Under the pieces are notes generated by a model that saw nothing but the letters and a program-made list of their open reading frames with translations, was not told where the DNA came from and did not search any database. A stretch of 39,060 nt of DNA from Chara braunii (taxonomy: Eukaryota; Streptophyta; Charophyceae; Charales; Characeae). A program made the position numbers and the translations under genes. The stretch spans positions 959,221 to 998,280 of the forward strand of contig BFEA01000039.1 of assembly GCA_003427395.1 (NCBI GenBank). The letters are read 5' to 3'. Below are positions 10,521 through 21,189 of the stretch, in pieces (positions within the stretch are counted from its first letter, which is position 1; each line of letters begins with the position of its first letter).

Positions 10521-11780
10521 AGGATTTTCCATATAAATAAGGCTAAAAGTCATATCAAGTGTTCATTCCCTTTATATTACAAAAAAATCTACAATTTTTA
10601 TTGGACTGACGATCTATAACAATTGCTTTATCAAGAATCATGCATTATGCTGACCAACTTTTACCGTTTTTCTTCGAAAAACTGGCTATTTGATTAGAAT
10701 CATTCCTCTTTATAAAGCTGCATTTCAAAATCTAAACAAGATTGGTGCACATGTGTTTGCTTGTCCCTTGACTGCTCCTACGTCACCTTGGATGCACTAA
10801 AATTTACAATTACAATCGTTTAGGGAGCTGACAATCTTTACACCATTGAGTTTTCTGCTTTAAGTTTGACTTGATAATGTTAGAGTAGAAAAATGGTAAG
10901 AGGATATGCAGGCTGAAAAGGGGATCAGATTTTTCTTCAAACGTTTTGTAAGGTTTTTAATTGTAATGATAACATGGAGAAAAAGATAAAAAATATAACA
11001 TGTATTTTAACTTTGACATTAATACTAAACCAGTACTACCTCGTCCAGGCAAAAATACCATTCCCAATACCTTGTCCAAGCAAAAAATACCGTTCCCAGG
11101 TGAGACTGGGGCAGGCTCAATGGAGGCTGGGTAAACCCTTGATACATATGCGGCAATCGCTCATTTTGAAATCGAAAACGAGTGACTAAGACGACAAACC
11201 CCCCAAAAAAAAAACAAGATGGAAATAAAAGAGTTTTAAAAAAAAGTTTGTAAAGGGAAAGAAAACTTCCGTATATGAAGAACACAGACAACAAACTCTT
11301 GACAAAACCAAGCAGACCTGAGAATGAACCGCATTAGAATGTGGTTGAATAGAAGAAGAGAATAACCCTAACAAAAACGACACGAACGGGTGGAAAAATT
11401 ATTAAAAAAAAAAAGAAAAAAACATGCAATGCCGTTAGTTTTTTTTTTTAATAAGTTCGGTGAGGAGTAAAGCAAGGGGAATGGTCTTCCAAACCCAGTC
11501 AAGGTGTTATACTACTGCTAAATTAGTTATGTAAAATGAAAATGAACCTTCTACTAAATTGTGGCTATATAGATATAGATTATTCAGACTACTGTTGCCC
11601 AATGCAAGAAAGAATAAGAAACCATACAGGTAAGCAAGCAAAGTTGGGAAAACATACACGAGGCATGTAAGGATCCGAAGAGGAAAATAAAAGGGGCACG
11701 GTGAAAAAGTACATGGGCCGAAACAGAAGGGGCGGGGGAGGCGGGAAGGAAGGATGGTGAGTACGGGGGAAACGTTAAGG
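10521..11780. other. AT-rich non-coding sequence
   Basis: Low-complexity A and T tracts. A diverged internal duplication near 11040-11100 (ATACCRTTCCCA, twice). A segment at about 11420-11450 resembles one at 12280-12300 (ACATG..ATGCC.TTA then T-rich). No gene seen. Confidence 0.45.
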
Positions 11781-11786
11781 AGTGAA

Positions 11787-11878
11787 GGGTGATCCTGAGA
11801 GGCTTAGTGACCACTAAGGTGACTGGGTACAGGGGTGATCCTGAGAGGCTAAGCGACCACTAAGGTGACTGGGTACAG
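11787..11878 (+). repeat. 46-bp tandem duplication with internal palindrome
   Basis: Two units of 46 bases start GGGTGATCCTGAGAGGCT. The first unit contains CTTAGTGACCACTAAG, a hairpin with perfect 7-base arms. The second unit has CTAAGCGACCACTAAG, so pairing is reduced there. Confidence 0.9.
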
Positions 11879-11951
11879 GATGGAGTCTCCCGATTGCAGA
11901 AAATTCGGAGCCCTGAGGGGGATGACGCCCTTCATGACATAGGATATTTCT

Positions 11952-12099
11952 TTAAACCACCAGTACTTGAGCCAGCTATCGGCCGCATAAAAAAAAAAAA
12001 CACTAGAAATGTTTCTAGTCGGATGAATTTGGGCGCTCCTGTAGTAGCCCGTACGCTTCCTAAAATCGTGCACGACTCTAGGAATTACTGGTGGTTTAA
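11952..12099. mobile_element. MITE-like element with TTAA ends (148 bp)
   Basis: The 14 bases TTAAACCACCAGTA at the left end are exactly inverted at the right end (12086-12099). TTAA is at both borders, as in TTAA-target transposons such as piggyBac. Inside is a perfect hairpin CTAGAAATGTTTCTAG (about 12005-12020). The same end sequence recurs alone at 12673-12686 (inverted) and at 33811-33824. No transposase is present. Assignment to a superfamily rests only on TTAA. Confidence 0.55.
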
Positions 12100-12576
12100 C
12101 GAAGCGAACTCTTTATTCCTTTACTCTAGGGATGCTGGGCCCAATTTTCAACAGATGCAACTCCCCACCAAATAGACTGGACGCCGAATCACCAAAGTCT
12201 CCTCTTTTCACGTCTTGGGACAAGGCCACGAGTGTTTCTCTTTATATTATATATAAAAAAAACACAAAAAAAAAACACATGGCATGCCATTAATTTTTCC
12301 GTTTTTAGGTTTGAAGTGGTGGATCAGGGACACCGATCTTGCGAGTCCGGACGAAGCTCCCGACCCACGCCTGGTGAGTGGGAAACTTAACTGTCCAGAG
12401 TGCAAAACAATTTGGCTCGATACAAAGGAGACCACCAGGGTCCTACACAAGGATGATACAAAGGGGGTAATAGAAAGGAAAAATCAACAGTAATAAAAAA
12501 AAGAAAGGATAACAACCAACATAAAAGGACTGGTTTCTTTCATTGGAAAACCCGTATGTATTTCTACTAGTCGTTG

Positions 12577-12616
12577 GTTACACGCAGTCATACAAGGTTA
12601 CACGCAGTCATACAAA
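12577..12616 (+). repeat. 20-bp tandem duplication
   Basis: GTTACACGCAGTCATACAA occurs twice in direct succession, followed by an A run. It is a simple slippage-type duplication. Confidence 0.85.
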
Positions 12617-12672
12617 AAAGGGTCAATAGCTTGTCCAAAAAAAAAAAAAAAAAGGGATTTAGGTTGAGAAGG

Positions 12673-12686
12673 TACTGGTGGTTTAA
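12673..12686 (-). repeat. Isolated TTAAACCACCAGTA end sequence
   Basis: Reverse complement of the terminal repeat of the element at 11952. Its extension, ACCTTC, matches the copy at 33811 better than the 11952 element, suggesting a second related family member or a solo end. Confidence 0.5.
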
Positions 12687-12777
12687 GTGACATGGGTCCC
12701 ATCCTCGAACATGCTTGTTGTCCCCGTAATTGTGAAAAACAAAATTAAGGGTTTTATAATTTTATTACTTTTTTTCT

Positions 12778-12925
12778 TATAATTGTTTGAATGTTTGGAT
12801 GTAGGGCTTCGATTAAAACAGATGTTGCACGGTTTATGTCGCTGCTTAGCATATAATTGTTTGAATGTTTGGATGTAGGGCTTCGATTAAAACAGATGTT
12901 GCACGGTTTATGTCGCTGCTTAGCA
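12778..12925 (+). repeat. 74-bp tandem duplication
   Basis: Two essentially identical 74-base units containing GTTTGAATGTTTGGATGTAG and ending near CGCTGCTTAGCAT. High identity indicates recent origin or an assembly duplication. Confidence 0.9.
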
Positions 12926-13187
12926 TGCAGTTCTTTGACATTGTATTTCTGCCTTGGGCACTAGGGCCTGATAAAACTACTGTTTCTGTAAAAAAAAAAA
13001 AAAAAAAAGAAGTTCGATGCTTAAAAAAATAAAAAAATAAAAAAAATTCATACGAGACATTGAACGTTCTTTCCAACAGGATCAATCACCTAAACCAACA
13101 AAACAATTATTTCCCTTTGTTTTGATGAATTATGAGAATAATCTATTTGTCAATTGTTATTGACATGCTCTTCTCTGTTGGACTCAT

Positions 13188-13371
13188 CGAGCAATGCCCC
13201 TGCTTTTGCCACTTCTCAACTGCAGCCCATTTATTCCTATCACCCTCTTCCCTCCTCGAGCAGTGCCCCTGCTTTTGCCACTTTCTTGACTGCTGCCCAT
13301 TTTTTCTTATCACCCTCTTGACAATTTCTCGACTGCAGCCTATTTATTCTTATCACCCTCTTCCCTCCTCT
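13188..13371 (+). repeat. Tandem repeat, 2.7 copies of about 66 bp
   Basis: Units contain GCCCCTGCTTTTGCCACTT, a CTGCAGCCCAT-like part and TTATCACCCTCTTCCCTCCTC. The third copy lacks the first part. Open frames through it are repetitive and not gene-like. Confidence 0.85.
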
Positions 13372-13412
13372 TTATGACACCTTCAGGCAACTGGACAGCG
13401 CCGGGGAACAAC

Positions 13413-13530
13413 AAGGCATGGCAAATTGGCAGTCGCCCTATCATGATTCTACAGTGGAAGCGGGCAGGTTATACCAAGGCATGGCAATCGCCCTATCGTG
13501 ATTCTACAGTGGAAGCGGGCAGGTTATACC
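13413..13530 (+). repeat. Tandem duplication, 63 and 55 bp
   Basis: Both units begin AAGGCATGGCAA and end GTGGAAGCGGGCAGGTTATACC. The second lacks about 8 bases near its start. Confidence 0.9.
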
Positions 13531-14325
13531 AACTTAGGTTGGGAAGTGTATGAAACTCTGCTCTGTACAGTGTTCTCTCCCCGCGACATATGTGCACTGG
13601 ACAGCAACATGCACGGTCTCTACTCTCTGCCGACATGTTCGTTGGTGCCCTGCCATGGGGATAAATGAGTTTTTGGGGAGCCGCCTTTGCTTTGCATATC
13701 CATAATGGTCGCACCTCACACGCCCGTCCCAACGTTTTCCATACTATTATCTGCTCTGGCGACTTACTGTTGTTGGGTCCTTCACCTTCCCTTTCGGTGG
13801 AGCTGTCGCCGCTGCATCTACTGGTCCATCCTCTATGGGTAGCGGAACCCATCGACTTTGGCGTATTGCAGTATTTAGAGATAGCAGCAGGGATTGCCTC
13901 GTCCTCTCCTCGCTCTGGGTCGACACATGCCCAACTTTTGCTTCAACCCTATCAGAGGGATCATCAATCCTCTCATCCCCTACACTGCAGCCATCCTGTT
14001 ATGTAATTGGCATTGTGTCTTGTGAGACGGCATCACATCCTTCGCCTCGAGCTCCTTTCTTCACCGTTGCAACTGTGTCTACAAAAGTTATGGGCTAACT
14101 ACGCATGCACATGTAACGGTGACAAAACGTCGTCAAGGGTATAATTGCCCAGGATGCAGCCTTCTCTATTCAAGTCAACCACAGTTAGAAGCTTCCGCTC
14201 GAAGGAACAACAAACCATTGCCAGCTACTAAGAAAAGTGCAGTGTGCAACACATCATTGGGACTTGACCCATATGTCTCGACACCCGTTCCATACCTCAA
14301 TGTGTGTACTTCAATTGCCAAACAG

Positions 14326-14436
14326 CTACCGTCTTCCCCCGAACATAACACACCCTAAAAATGAATGTATACAAGCTATATTTCCGACCAGATACAGCCA
14401 AAATAAGGGTGCGTTGTGTTCGGGGGAAGACGGTAG
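14326..14436. mobile_element. Small MITE-like element with long terminal inverted repeats
   Basis: The left 31 bases (starting CTACCGTCTTCCCCCGAACA) are nearly exactly inverted at 14406-14436. Only about 49 bases lie between. There is no coding capacity. A target-site duplication is not obvious. It could be a non-autonomous DNA transposon or a simple foldback. Confidence 0.7.
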
Positions 14437-14821
14437 TTCTGAAAGTCCTACATGTACTTCCTAGGAAATAAAAACTTCCTGACAATGCAATGTTTCTAAA
14501 TATTGCAGTTCGTCATCACAGTGAAGGAATGTCACAGACATGACTGCGATAGCATACTGATTCACGTGGTGTACAATGCAACAAGTAACATAACACTTAC
14601 AGACTGGAGGAGATATCTACATGGAAAGATCAACACACATTCACCCCCAAGTTAACACACATTCACCCCCAAGTTCTCTTCATCGTTCACTATTTCGTTC
14701 ATCTTCACTATTTCGCTGCAACAGACCGGACAAGATTTCTTCATGAAGAGACGACTACATAAATATACCCCCAAGTTCCATCCACCCTTCACTTTTAACT
14801 CTCACACACCAAGTTCCAAGG

Positions 14822-14825
<4 letters not shown>

Positions 14826-14884
<59 letters not shown>

Positions 14885-14970
14885 TCGTACCCCTTCTCCC
14901 TCCTCTTCTCTCTCGCTCGTACCCCTTCTCCCTCCTCTTCTCTCTCGCTCGTACCCCTTCTCCCTCCTCT

Positions 14971-15025
<55 letters not shown>

Positions 15026-15440
15026 NNNNNNNNNNNNNNNNNNNNNNNNNNNNNNNNNNNNNNNNNNNNNNNNNNNNNNNNNNNNNNNNNNNNNNNNNNN
15101 NNNNNNNNNNNNNNNNNNNNNNNNNNNNNNNNNNNNNNNNNNNNNNNNNNNNNNNNNNNNNNNNNNNNNNNNNNNNNNNNNNNNNNNNNNNNNNNNNNNN
15201 NNNNNNNNNNNNNNNNNNNNNNNNNNNNNNNNNNNNNNNNNNNNNNNNNNNNNNNNNNNNNNNNNNNNNNNNNNNNNNNNNNNNNNNNNNNNNNNNNNNN
15301 NNNNNNNNNNNNNNNNNNNNNNNNNNNNNNNNNNNNNNNNNNNNNNNNNNNNNNNNNNNNNNNNNNNNNNNNNNNNNNNNNNNNNNNNNNNNNNNNNNNN
15401 NNNNNNNNNNNNNNNNNNNNNNNNNNNNNNNNNNNNNNNN

Positions 15441-15500
<60 letters not shown>
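14826..15500. repeat. (CT)n microsatellite with 415-base assembly gap
   Basis: (CT)n runs from 14826, passes into (GC)n at about 14872, then three 32-base units starting GCTCGTACCCCTTCTCCCTC (14883, 14915, 14947), then (CT)n again. Ns fill 15026-15440 and (CT)n continues to 15500. The gap length is probably nominal. Serine/leucine or arginine/glutamate frames across it are artefacts. Confidence 0.95.
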
Positions 15501-15505
<5 letters not shown>

Positions 15506-15519
15506 ACCCACACACCTTC

Positions 15520-16850
15520 TAAAACAACACACACACACACACACATGGTGCCCCAGTGACGAGAAGGCTGCTGGCTATCCAGGAGGACAGGTTGACTAAT
15601 CAACCACCAAATTGACAGAGGAGGAACATAATGGAGGAAGAAAGCGCAATTCACACATGTCAGAGCAACTCCACATGAAGATTTTCATTTGTACACAAAG
15701 TATAAGCTCCTGATTACCCCATCTGACGGGGCAGTTGGTATTGTGTCAAGGGGACGAAACACCGGAAAGAGAGGGACTACTCACCACTGCATGCTTCTTC
15801 CCTCACAACCATTTCCTCTGAACTCTGTTCCAGGTCACGAACGTACTCACTGCCCAGCATGTGGGCCTCAATTACTCACACAGCACAGCATCACCGTTGC
15901 GTCAAGATACAGGACCTGCCTGTCTTTGTTTCTGTTTTTTACTTCTTCTTTTCTTGTCTTGTCTATATATATATATCGTCACAAATAGAACTGCCCGGTA
16001 AACCGTAGGCAGAGAGAGAGAAGAGGACAACAAACGAGGGGCTGTGACAAACTGTTTCGTCGGAGTTTATATACTTAATATGTTAATCAAACCCAATTGC
16101 ACTGGATTAGTCACCACACAGGGCTTGGACTCAGCTACGCTGGAAAATGAGGAATAACCGTACATCTGGAGTTACATGAGAACCCCACCTCCTCAAGGGA
16201 GAAGGCCCCCCTGGTCTGCCCTGGATATATATATCCTTCATCGCAGCAGCAGCACCTACAAGGGGTCAGGGTAAACCGTTCATCAAAGAAGAAAGTAGCA
16301 CACATCCAACAAAATCGGAAACACAAACACTTTCAAAAGTTTCAAAACAAACTCAGAAAACAAGCCCAAAGTTTCAATTCTCCCAATCAATCAAACATCC
16401 AGCATCCCGTGCGAACAACATTCTGCTGTCCATCATTTTCCATCATGATGTAGTAGACGACCATGCCATCAGTGAGTCCACGCATAGCCCCCCGGGGAAT
16501 CAGCTGCTCTCACCTTGCTCATGCCACCATGCCCCCAGTGCGAATCACGGGGGGCAAAACCGCTTTGGCACACACATCCATGCAGTACGTCCCCTGATCC
16601 ATCGGAATAGCAATCATCACCAAAAATTCGTTTGCTGCAGTGAATTTACCACCACGAGATGCCGCTGTGTTCCACATTCGGCTTTCCCTTTTTCCTTCTA
16701 AGTTAAGAGAGACACCAGTTACAAGAGAGTCTCTGTACAAATCGGTCGTGACTATCGAACAATTTGTCAAACGAAGGATGGATGGTGAAATGACATCTTG
16801 CCAGTCAACCATCCTCAGCCACTCACGGGACGCTGGTTCAGGGAAAGGAC
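15520..16850. other. Unassigned sequence
   Basis: Includes short (CA)n at 15525-15545 and (TA)n at 15964-15976. A minus-strand open frame at 16519-16812 (97 codons) has no domain I can name. It lies just downstream of the exon-like frame at 16858-17090. Confidence 0.35.
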
Positions 16851-16857
16851 TGCATGC

Positions 16858-17115
16858 TTAGTCCTTCTCCTCCTTCTTGCCCTCCGTGCGCAAGAAGAAG
16901 TAGCCTCCAAGAGCCACGGCCGACAGTCCTCCAAAGACTGCCACCGATGTTGACGAGTCTGTAGCCTTCTGAGCTGTGGCTCCCTCCGTTCCACTTCTGC
17001 TCGATGGAGAGGTTGCCTCCTCGGTGTGTGCACTCGGAGAGTGTTGTGCCTGGCATACACAGTGACCAACGACGTTCACAGCACCACCACAAGCTTCAGT
17101 TGTGTCTCAGACACA
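16858..17115 (-). CDS. Possible 3'-terminal exon of an unknown membrane protein
   Basis: The minus-strand frame ending at the TAA at 16858-16860 reads like the end of a real protein. It has a short cysteine-containing part (VVGHCVCQAQ), a Ser/Thr-rich linker, a hydrophobic segment (VAVFGGLSAVALGGYFFL) that could span a membrane, and a charged tail RTEGKKEEKD. The frame is closed upstream by a TGA near 17113, so an upstream exon joined at a nearby AG would be needed. No such exon was found. The family is not recognised. It could be chance. Confidence 0.3.
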
Positions 17116-17340
17116 GGGGACATCCCCCATCCTCAATGGAATGAAACGCTCTCCACAATGACATACTCTTTATTAACCGTCGGAGTTAATTCACGACATA
17201 CTCTTTCCTCAAAAGATTAACCGTCGGAACTCAAACACAATGGTGAATGCAATCCTGAGTCCATCAATGTAGGTGCCCATGGCTTCAACCAGTTGGCCAG
17301 TTCGTAGTGTGCATCGCGTTCACAGATTACCAATCCCAGT

Positions 17341-17400
17341 CCCAAAGGACCAGATCTCTCGGCTGGACATCCCAAAGGACCACATCTCTCAGCTGGACAG
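17341..17400 (+). repeat. 30-bp tandem duplication
   Basis: Two units beginning CCCAAAGGACCASATCTCTC and ending GCTGGACA, with two differences. Just upstream, at 17160-17235, CATACTCTTT and TTAACCGTCGGA also occur twice. Confidence 0.9.
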
Positions 17401-20030
17401 GACACACTGACATCATGGTTATTGTTAGTGTAATTAACTGCAAAATCACAGACTGAGAGCTGTGCTGATTTCTGTGTTTTCCCACTGGATTATGACTCCT
17501 GAAATTCCCACTTTCGCTGATGTTTCTGAAGTCTGTGTGTGAGCGTGTTTGTCGGTTTCAGTGTATTTGTCGGGTTGCCTGAGTGCTTGAGAGCGAGTGC
17601 GTGACCGGCCAGGGTATTGGGCCTGGTATTTACCTGTGGCTGTGACTTCTTTGCAGTGGGGAAAAACACTCACGTAGTGGGGCAAGTAGGCCCGCGTAGC
17701 TTAGGGCCACTCAAGTAGCAGGTGGGCTAGGTCGGTAGTACTCGAGTAGCGGTAGACCTAGCAGAAGAAGACAAGTTCAGATTTTTAGAGGCCGAGCAAC
17801 CAGTAGGCCTAGGTAGGCGGGTACCAGTCCAAGTAGCCTGAGTCTAGGGGCTGTGCGAACAATAACAGAGCCTGCAAACGTAGAGCCTGCAAACGTGTTT
17901 CCCTCCAAAAGGGAGGAGGTACCGATTGCTTGGAGGCCGCACGACCTGGAAGTCACCAGCCGTGAGGCTGGTTGGCAGCTCCTCCTCATTTGCGCTATGC
18001 AAGTTTGGGCGTCATGCTGCTTGAGCGGGCACTGGTTCTCAGAGCGCTGCTGGGGGGAGGAAGAAGGAGAGCAGAGCGCTTTGTGGCTATGGTGCGCAGC
18101 CCAGCTTGAGAAGGAGGAAGAAGAGGTCATAGGAGCAGAGTGGAGAGGTTATTACCGGCTATGGTTGACGTCATCTCCGTCTCCTTGGTATGCGCTGCAG
18201 CTGGAGGGCCTCAATTCGGCTTGCGCTGCATCCAGAAGGCCTTGGGGCAGAGCCAAACATGGCGCCTGAGTGTAGATGACATAGCTGCTTTTGCGTTGTC
18301 TTTTGAACATCAGGGCAGAGCCCCCAGTAGTCCCCCATAGCCATCACCTACCATATGAGGTTGGAGGTGAAGGTCATGACTATGGTGGACCTTCGTTGTG
18401 CTCGCAGTAAGAGGGAAATTTCCCCCTTCCTCACCCCACTTTCCTCCTTGTCTCCACCAATCTTATTCTTCACCCAATAATAATAAGAACAATGAACTCT
18501 TGAGCCAGAACCAATATGTGAGCTGTTACTAACACATTTTAAAGTTGAGAGTACAGGCCAATGTGACCGCAGAAAGGGGCAATACAGAAGGCGCCAAAAG
18601 GTCGTTCAAAGGATTGCGCCTGTTGGAAATCCTTTGTGGGCTTGAAATCCAGTCGGGTCCTAACTAGATGTTTGCCGAGTCCATGCCTCACGCCAAACAG
18701 TTACAGCACGTGGATGCTGTGTGACCATGACCTACTCGCCGGACCTGAAGCTGGGCAGCCACGTTGGGCATGTATGGTAAAGGCTCTGGGGGGTTACACG
18801 TAAGCCTGGCCTGCTCACTAAGGCTCTGCAGGCAGGCCGTGCCTGAGTGACTAGACCCTGCGTATTTCCAGCGAGAGCCTAGAGGCCGACATATCGCACA
18901 ACAACCGTGGACCAATGAAAATGATGCATATGCGGTGACACACACTGGCCATGAGGAAATCAGAATGCAGCGAACACTTATACCGCGTCTCACACCGGGC
19001 CTACCGAACTGCATCAGACCCAGGCCAGTATCTCAACTGGTCCTGGGCGCAGACACTTCGGCCTAACAGAAAGCTACAGGGCCCCATGGACAGCTAGCAC
19101 TTTCCGTAAAGGAAAGTGCCCATCGCCCAGACAGACATTCTGGCTGGCCTCGGCAGGGGATGCGACCACACTGCTGCTCTGTATAACGAGCAGGCTGCGC
19201 TAGCGCTGGCAGGGCAGAGGAGCGCTGCGGTGGCAGCGGGCGCACAATGCCATAGCCAGGCTGCTGGGGCGCATGCCGGGGATGGCGACGGTCGTCTTCG
19301 GGAAGGGGAGGCACAGGCTGTGTGGAGTCAGGGAGCGATGAGGTGAGAAGACGGATTTACCTGGTGTATTCTGGCAGTCTGCATTTGACTACGTCGTCGT
19401 GTACACTGGTCTTCAGCTCAAAGTGACTCCTGTTGCAATACGTAGTGTAGGCTAGTCTAGGCTGAGTAGGGTAGGCTGGCCGCAGAGCGCCAAACACACA
19501 CCCCCGGGCTTTTAAGGCGCTGTTTTTTTTCTCTCAACTTCTTTTTTTATTTTTTTGATTCATTGATATCCCTAAAGAAGAGACAGCACAGCACAACTTC
19601 CAGCAAGAGAGGTCCACACACACTTGCACAAGTTTTTATGCGGAAAGAGAGCACTTCTGCAGCGAGAGAGCGACATGCATGTGGCAGTTGGAACCCACTG
19701 AGGACTGAGCAAAGACTGTGTGAAAACTACCTCCTTCAACGAACAGACCGACTAGACGACAACTAAAGGTTATGGGACGATAGCAGGACAAAGTGTTGAT
19801 CCCATTCATATCCATGATCTTTTCTTTTCCCTTCTACCCCCCCCAATGTTCAGGGTGCCTTAGAGCTGGAACATTCCACATTCACCTTTCAAGCGATTAC
19901 CTGAATGGTTTCACAATTGCATTTTTCTAAGAGCAACTCTGAAGCTCTAAGAGAGCAAACTGAAGAAAAGTGAAAATCAAGGAGAAGTTTGAGAACAGTT
20001 ACATCTACCTATGATGCAAAATGATGCCTT
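17401..20030. other. Unassigned non-coding sequence
   Basis: A 16-base duplication (AGAGCCTGCAAACGT) lies at about 17865-17895. Several GC-rich open frames at 17777-18340 and 18688-19346 run on both strands without known domains. Low-complexity T tracts are at 19525-19560. I see no gene I can support. Confidence 0.35.
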
Positions 20031-20033
20031 GTT

Positions 20034-20130
20034 TTCTTTTTGACCATTTCTCAATTTGCATGTATCATCCTTGCGCAGGGGCCATGCCAATCATCTATGT
20101 ACCATTCCAATTTTAACGGATGTCCCAAAT
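20034..20130 (-). pseudogene. U6 snRNA retropseudogene
   Basis: On the minus strand the sequence follows U6 almost end to end: GGGACATCCGTTAAAATTGG, then the region of the ACAGAG box, GGCATGGCCCCTGCGCAAGG, and AATTGAGAAATGGTCA. Essential positions are changed: ACAGAGA reads ACATAGA and the AGC triad region reads GATTGGC. The normal T-run terminator is replaced by AAAAAGAAAA, which looks like a short poly(A) tail of a reverse-transcribed copy. No USE/TATA promoter is seen upstream. U6 is the catalytic snRNA of the spliceosome, and this copy should be inactive. Confidence 0.85.
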
Positions 20131-20800
20131 CTCTCTATTCAGGGGAAGATAGTGTGAGACAATGGCCTACCCATCAAGTGGAGATGCTTCCCAAGAGGGC
20201 CCATGACAAATTCCATTCATAGCAGGCAAACAGTAGGTGGAGCTGCTTTCTCCTCATCTTCCCCTCCTCTTGGTATTCTTATCCTTTCTTCTCTTTTGAT
20301 CTATATACCATCTTTCTCTCTTTTTTCTCCTTCATTCACCCTTATGATATCTCTTGCCTTTCATGTTCCTCAAGGTTGATGATCATGCACTTAACTGGCA
20401 CTCAGCCAAGTCTGCTATGGAAGGTTGGAAAGAGGATGACAGGAAGATGCGAAAGTAAGGAGAGAACATATGCACCTGATCCAATCATCTCTGCGCTGAT
20501 CTGCATAGCAGGAATGTAACGACACACTAACACCAACCAATCAAACAGCAGTTAATCATATCTTTCACCGCTCCGCTGACTCATTCCTCTGCCCGGCCAC
20601 CATCCATTGGGCTATTGCAGCGCTCTTCTCTTCTCGTGGAGCGCCCTCCACTGTTATCTCATTGAACGACCAGTACCCCAGAACACAAGTACATGATGCT
20701 ACAAAGAGGCTGTGCACAAAAGGTCCCGAAATAGAATGCTTATCCGACGACACAAAAGTGACAGTTGGGCAAGAGCCTCCTACGAAATAACAAATGAACG
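20131..20800. other. Unassigned sequence between U6 pseudogene and left arm
   Basis: Mixed composition with no recognised gene. Short open frames lack domains. Confidence 0.4.
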
Positions 20801-21094
20801 AAAAGCGCTACCTGCCGTGGGTATCCGCACACTAAATAACAGCTAACCCCAGACCGGAAGATAATAAAAGGGACAACTCTTAGTTTTCTGCTCAAGCTGG
20901 CTCGGCATGTAAAGATCGTGTGTCGAAAGAAGAAATGCGTGAATTGCAGCATTACGGTGCCAACCACAGCTGGTCATAACCATGTACGTCTCCACCATCC
21001 GCAGCAAAGATGTCATATGCTCTTGAATAGTCACTTTTTGCTCGTAAGAACAGCAGATACCATAAAAGCCATGACTTCCATCCACCTCTGCCAG

Positions 21095-21097
<3 letters not shown>

Positions 21098-21175
<78 letters not shown>
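21098..21175. repeat. (CT)n microsatellite
   Basis: About 38 CT units lie 15 bases 3' of the O-fucosyltransferase stop codon. The matching place in the right arm has (TG)n instead. Confidence 0.97.
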
Positions 21176-21177
<2 letters not shown>

Positions 21178-21189
21178 CTCCTCCTCGTG

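Noticed and set aside
14743-15654. Long open frames of 237-299 codons
   Set aside because: They run through (CT)n and 415 Ns, so they are artefacts of simple repeat and gap.
17026-17220. C2-domain-like peptide (DIPHPQWNETL) on the plus strand
   Set aside because: Only one short motif matches; the surrounding residues and strand context do not form a C2 domain.
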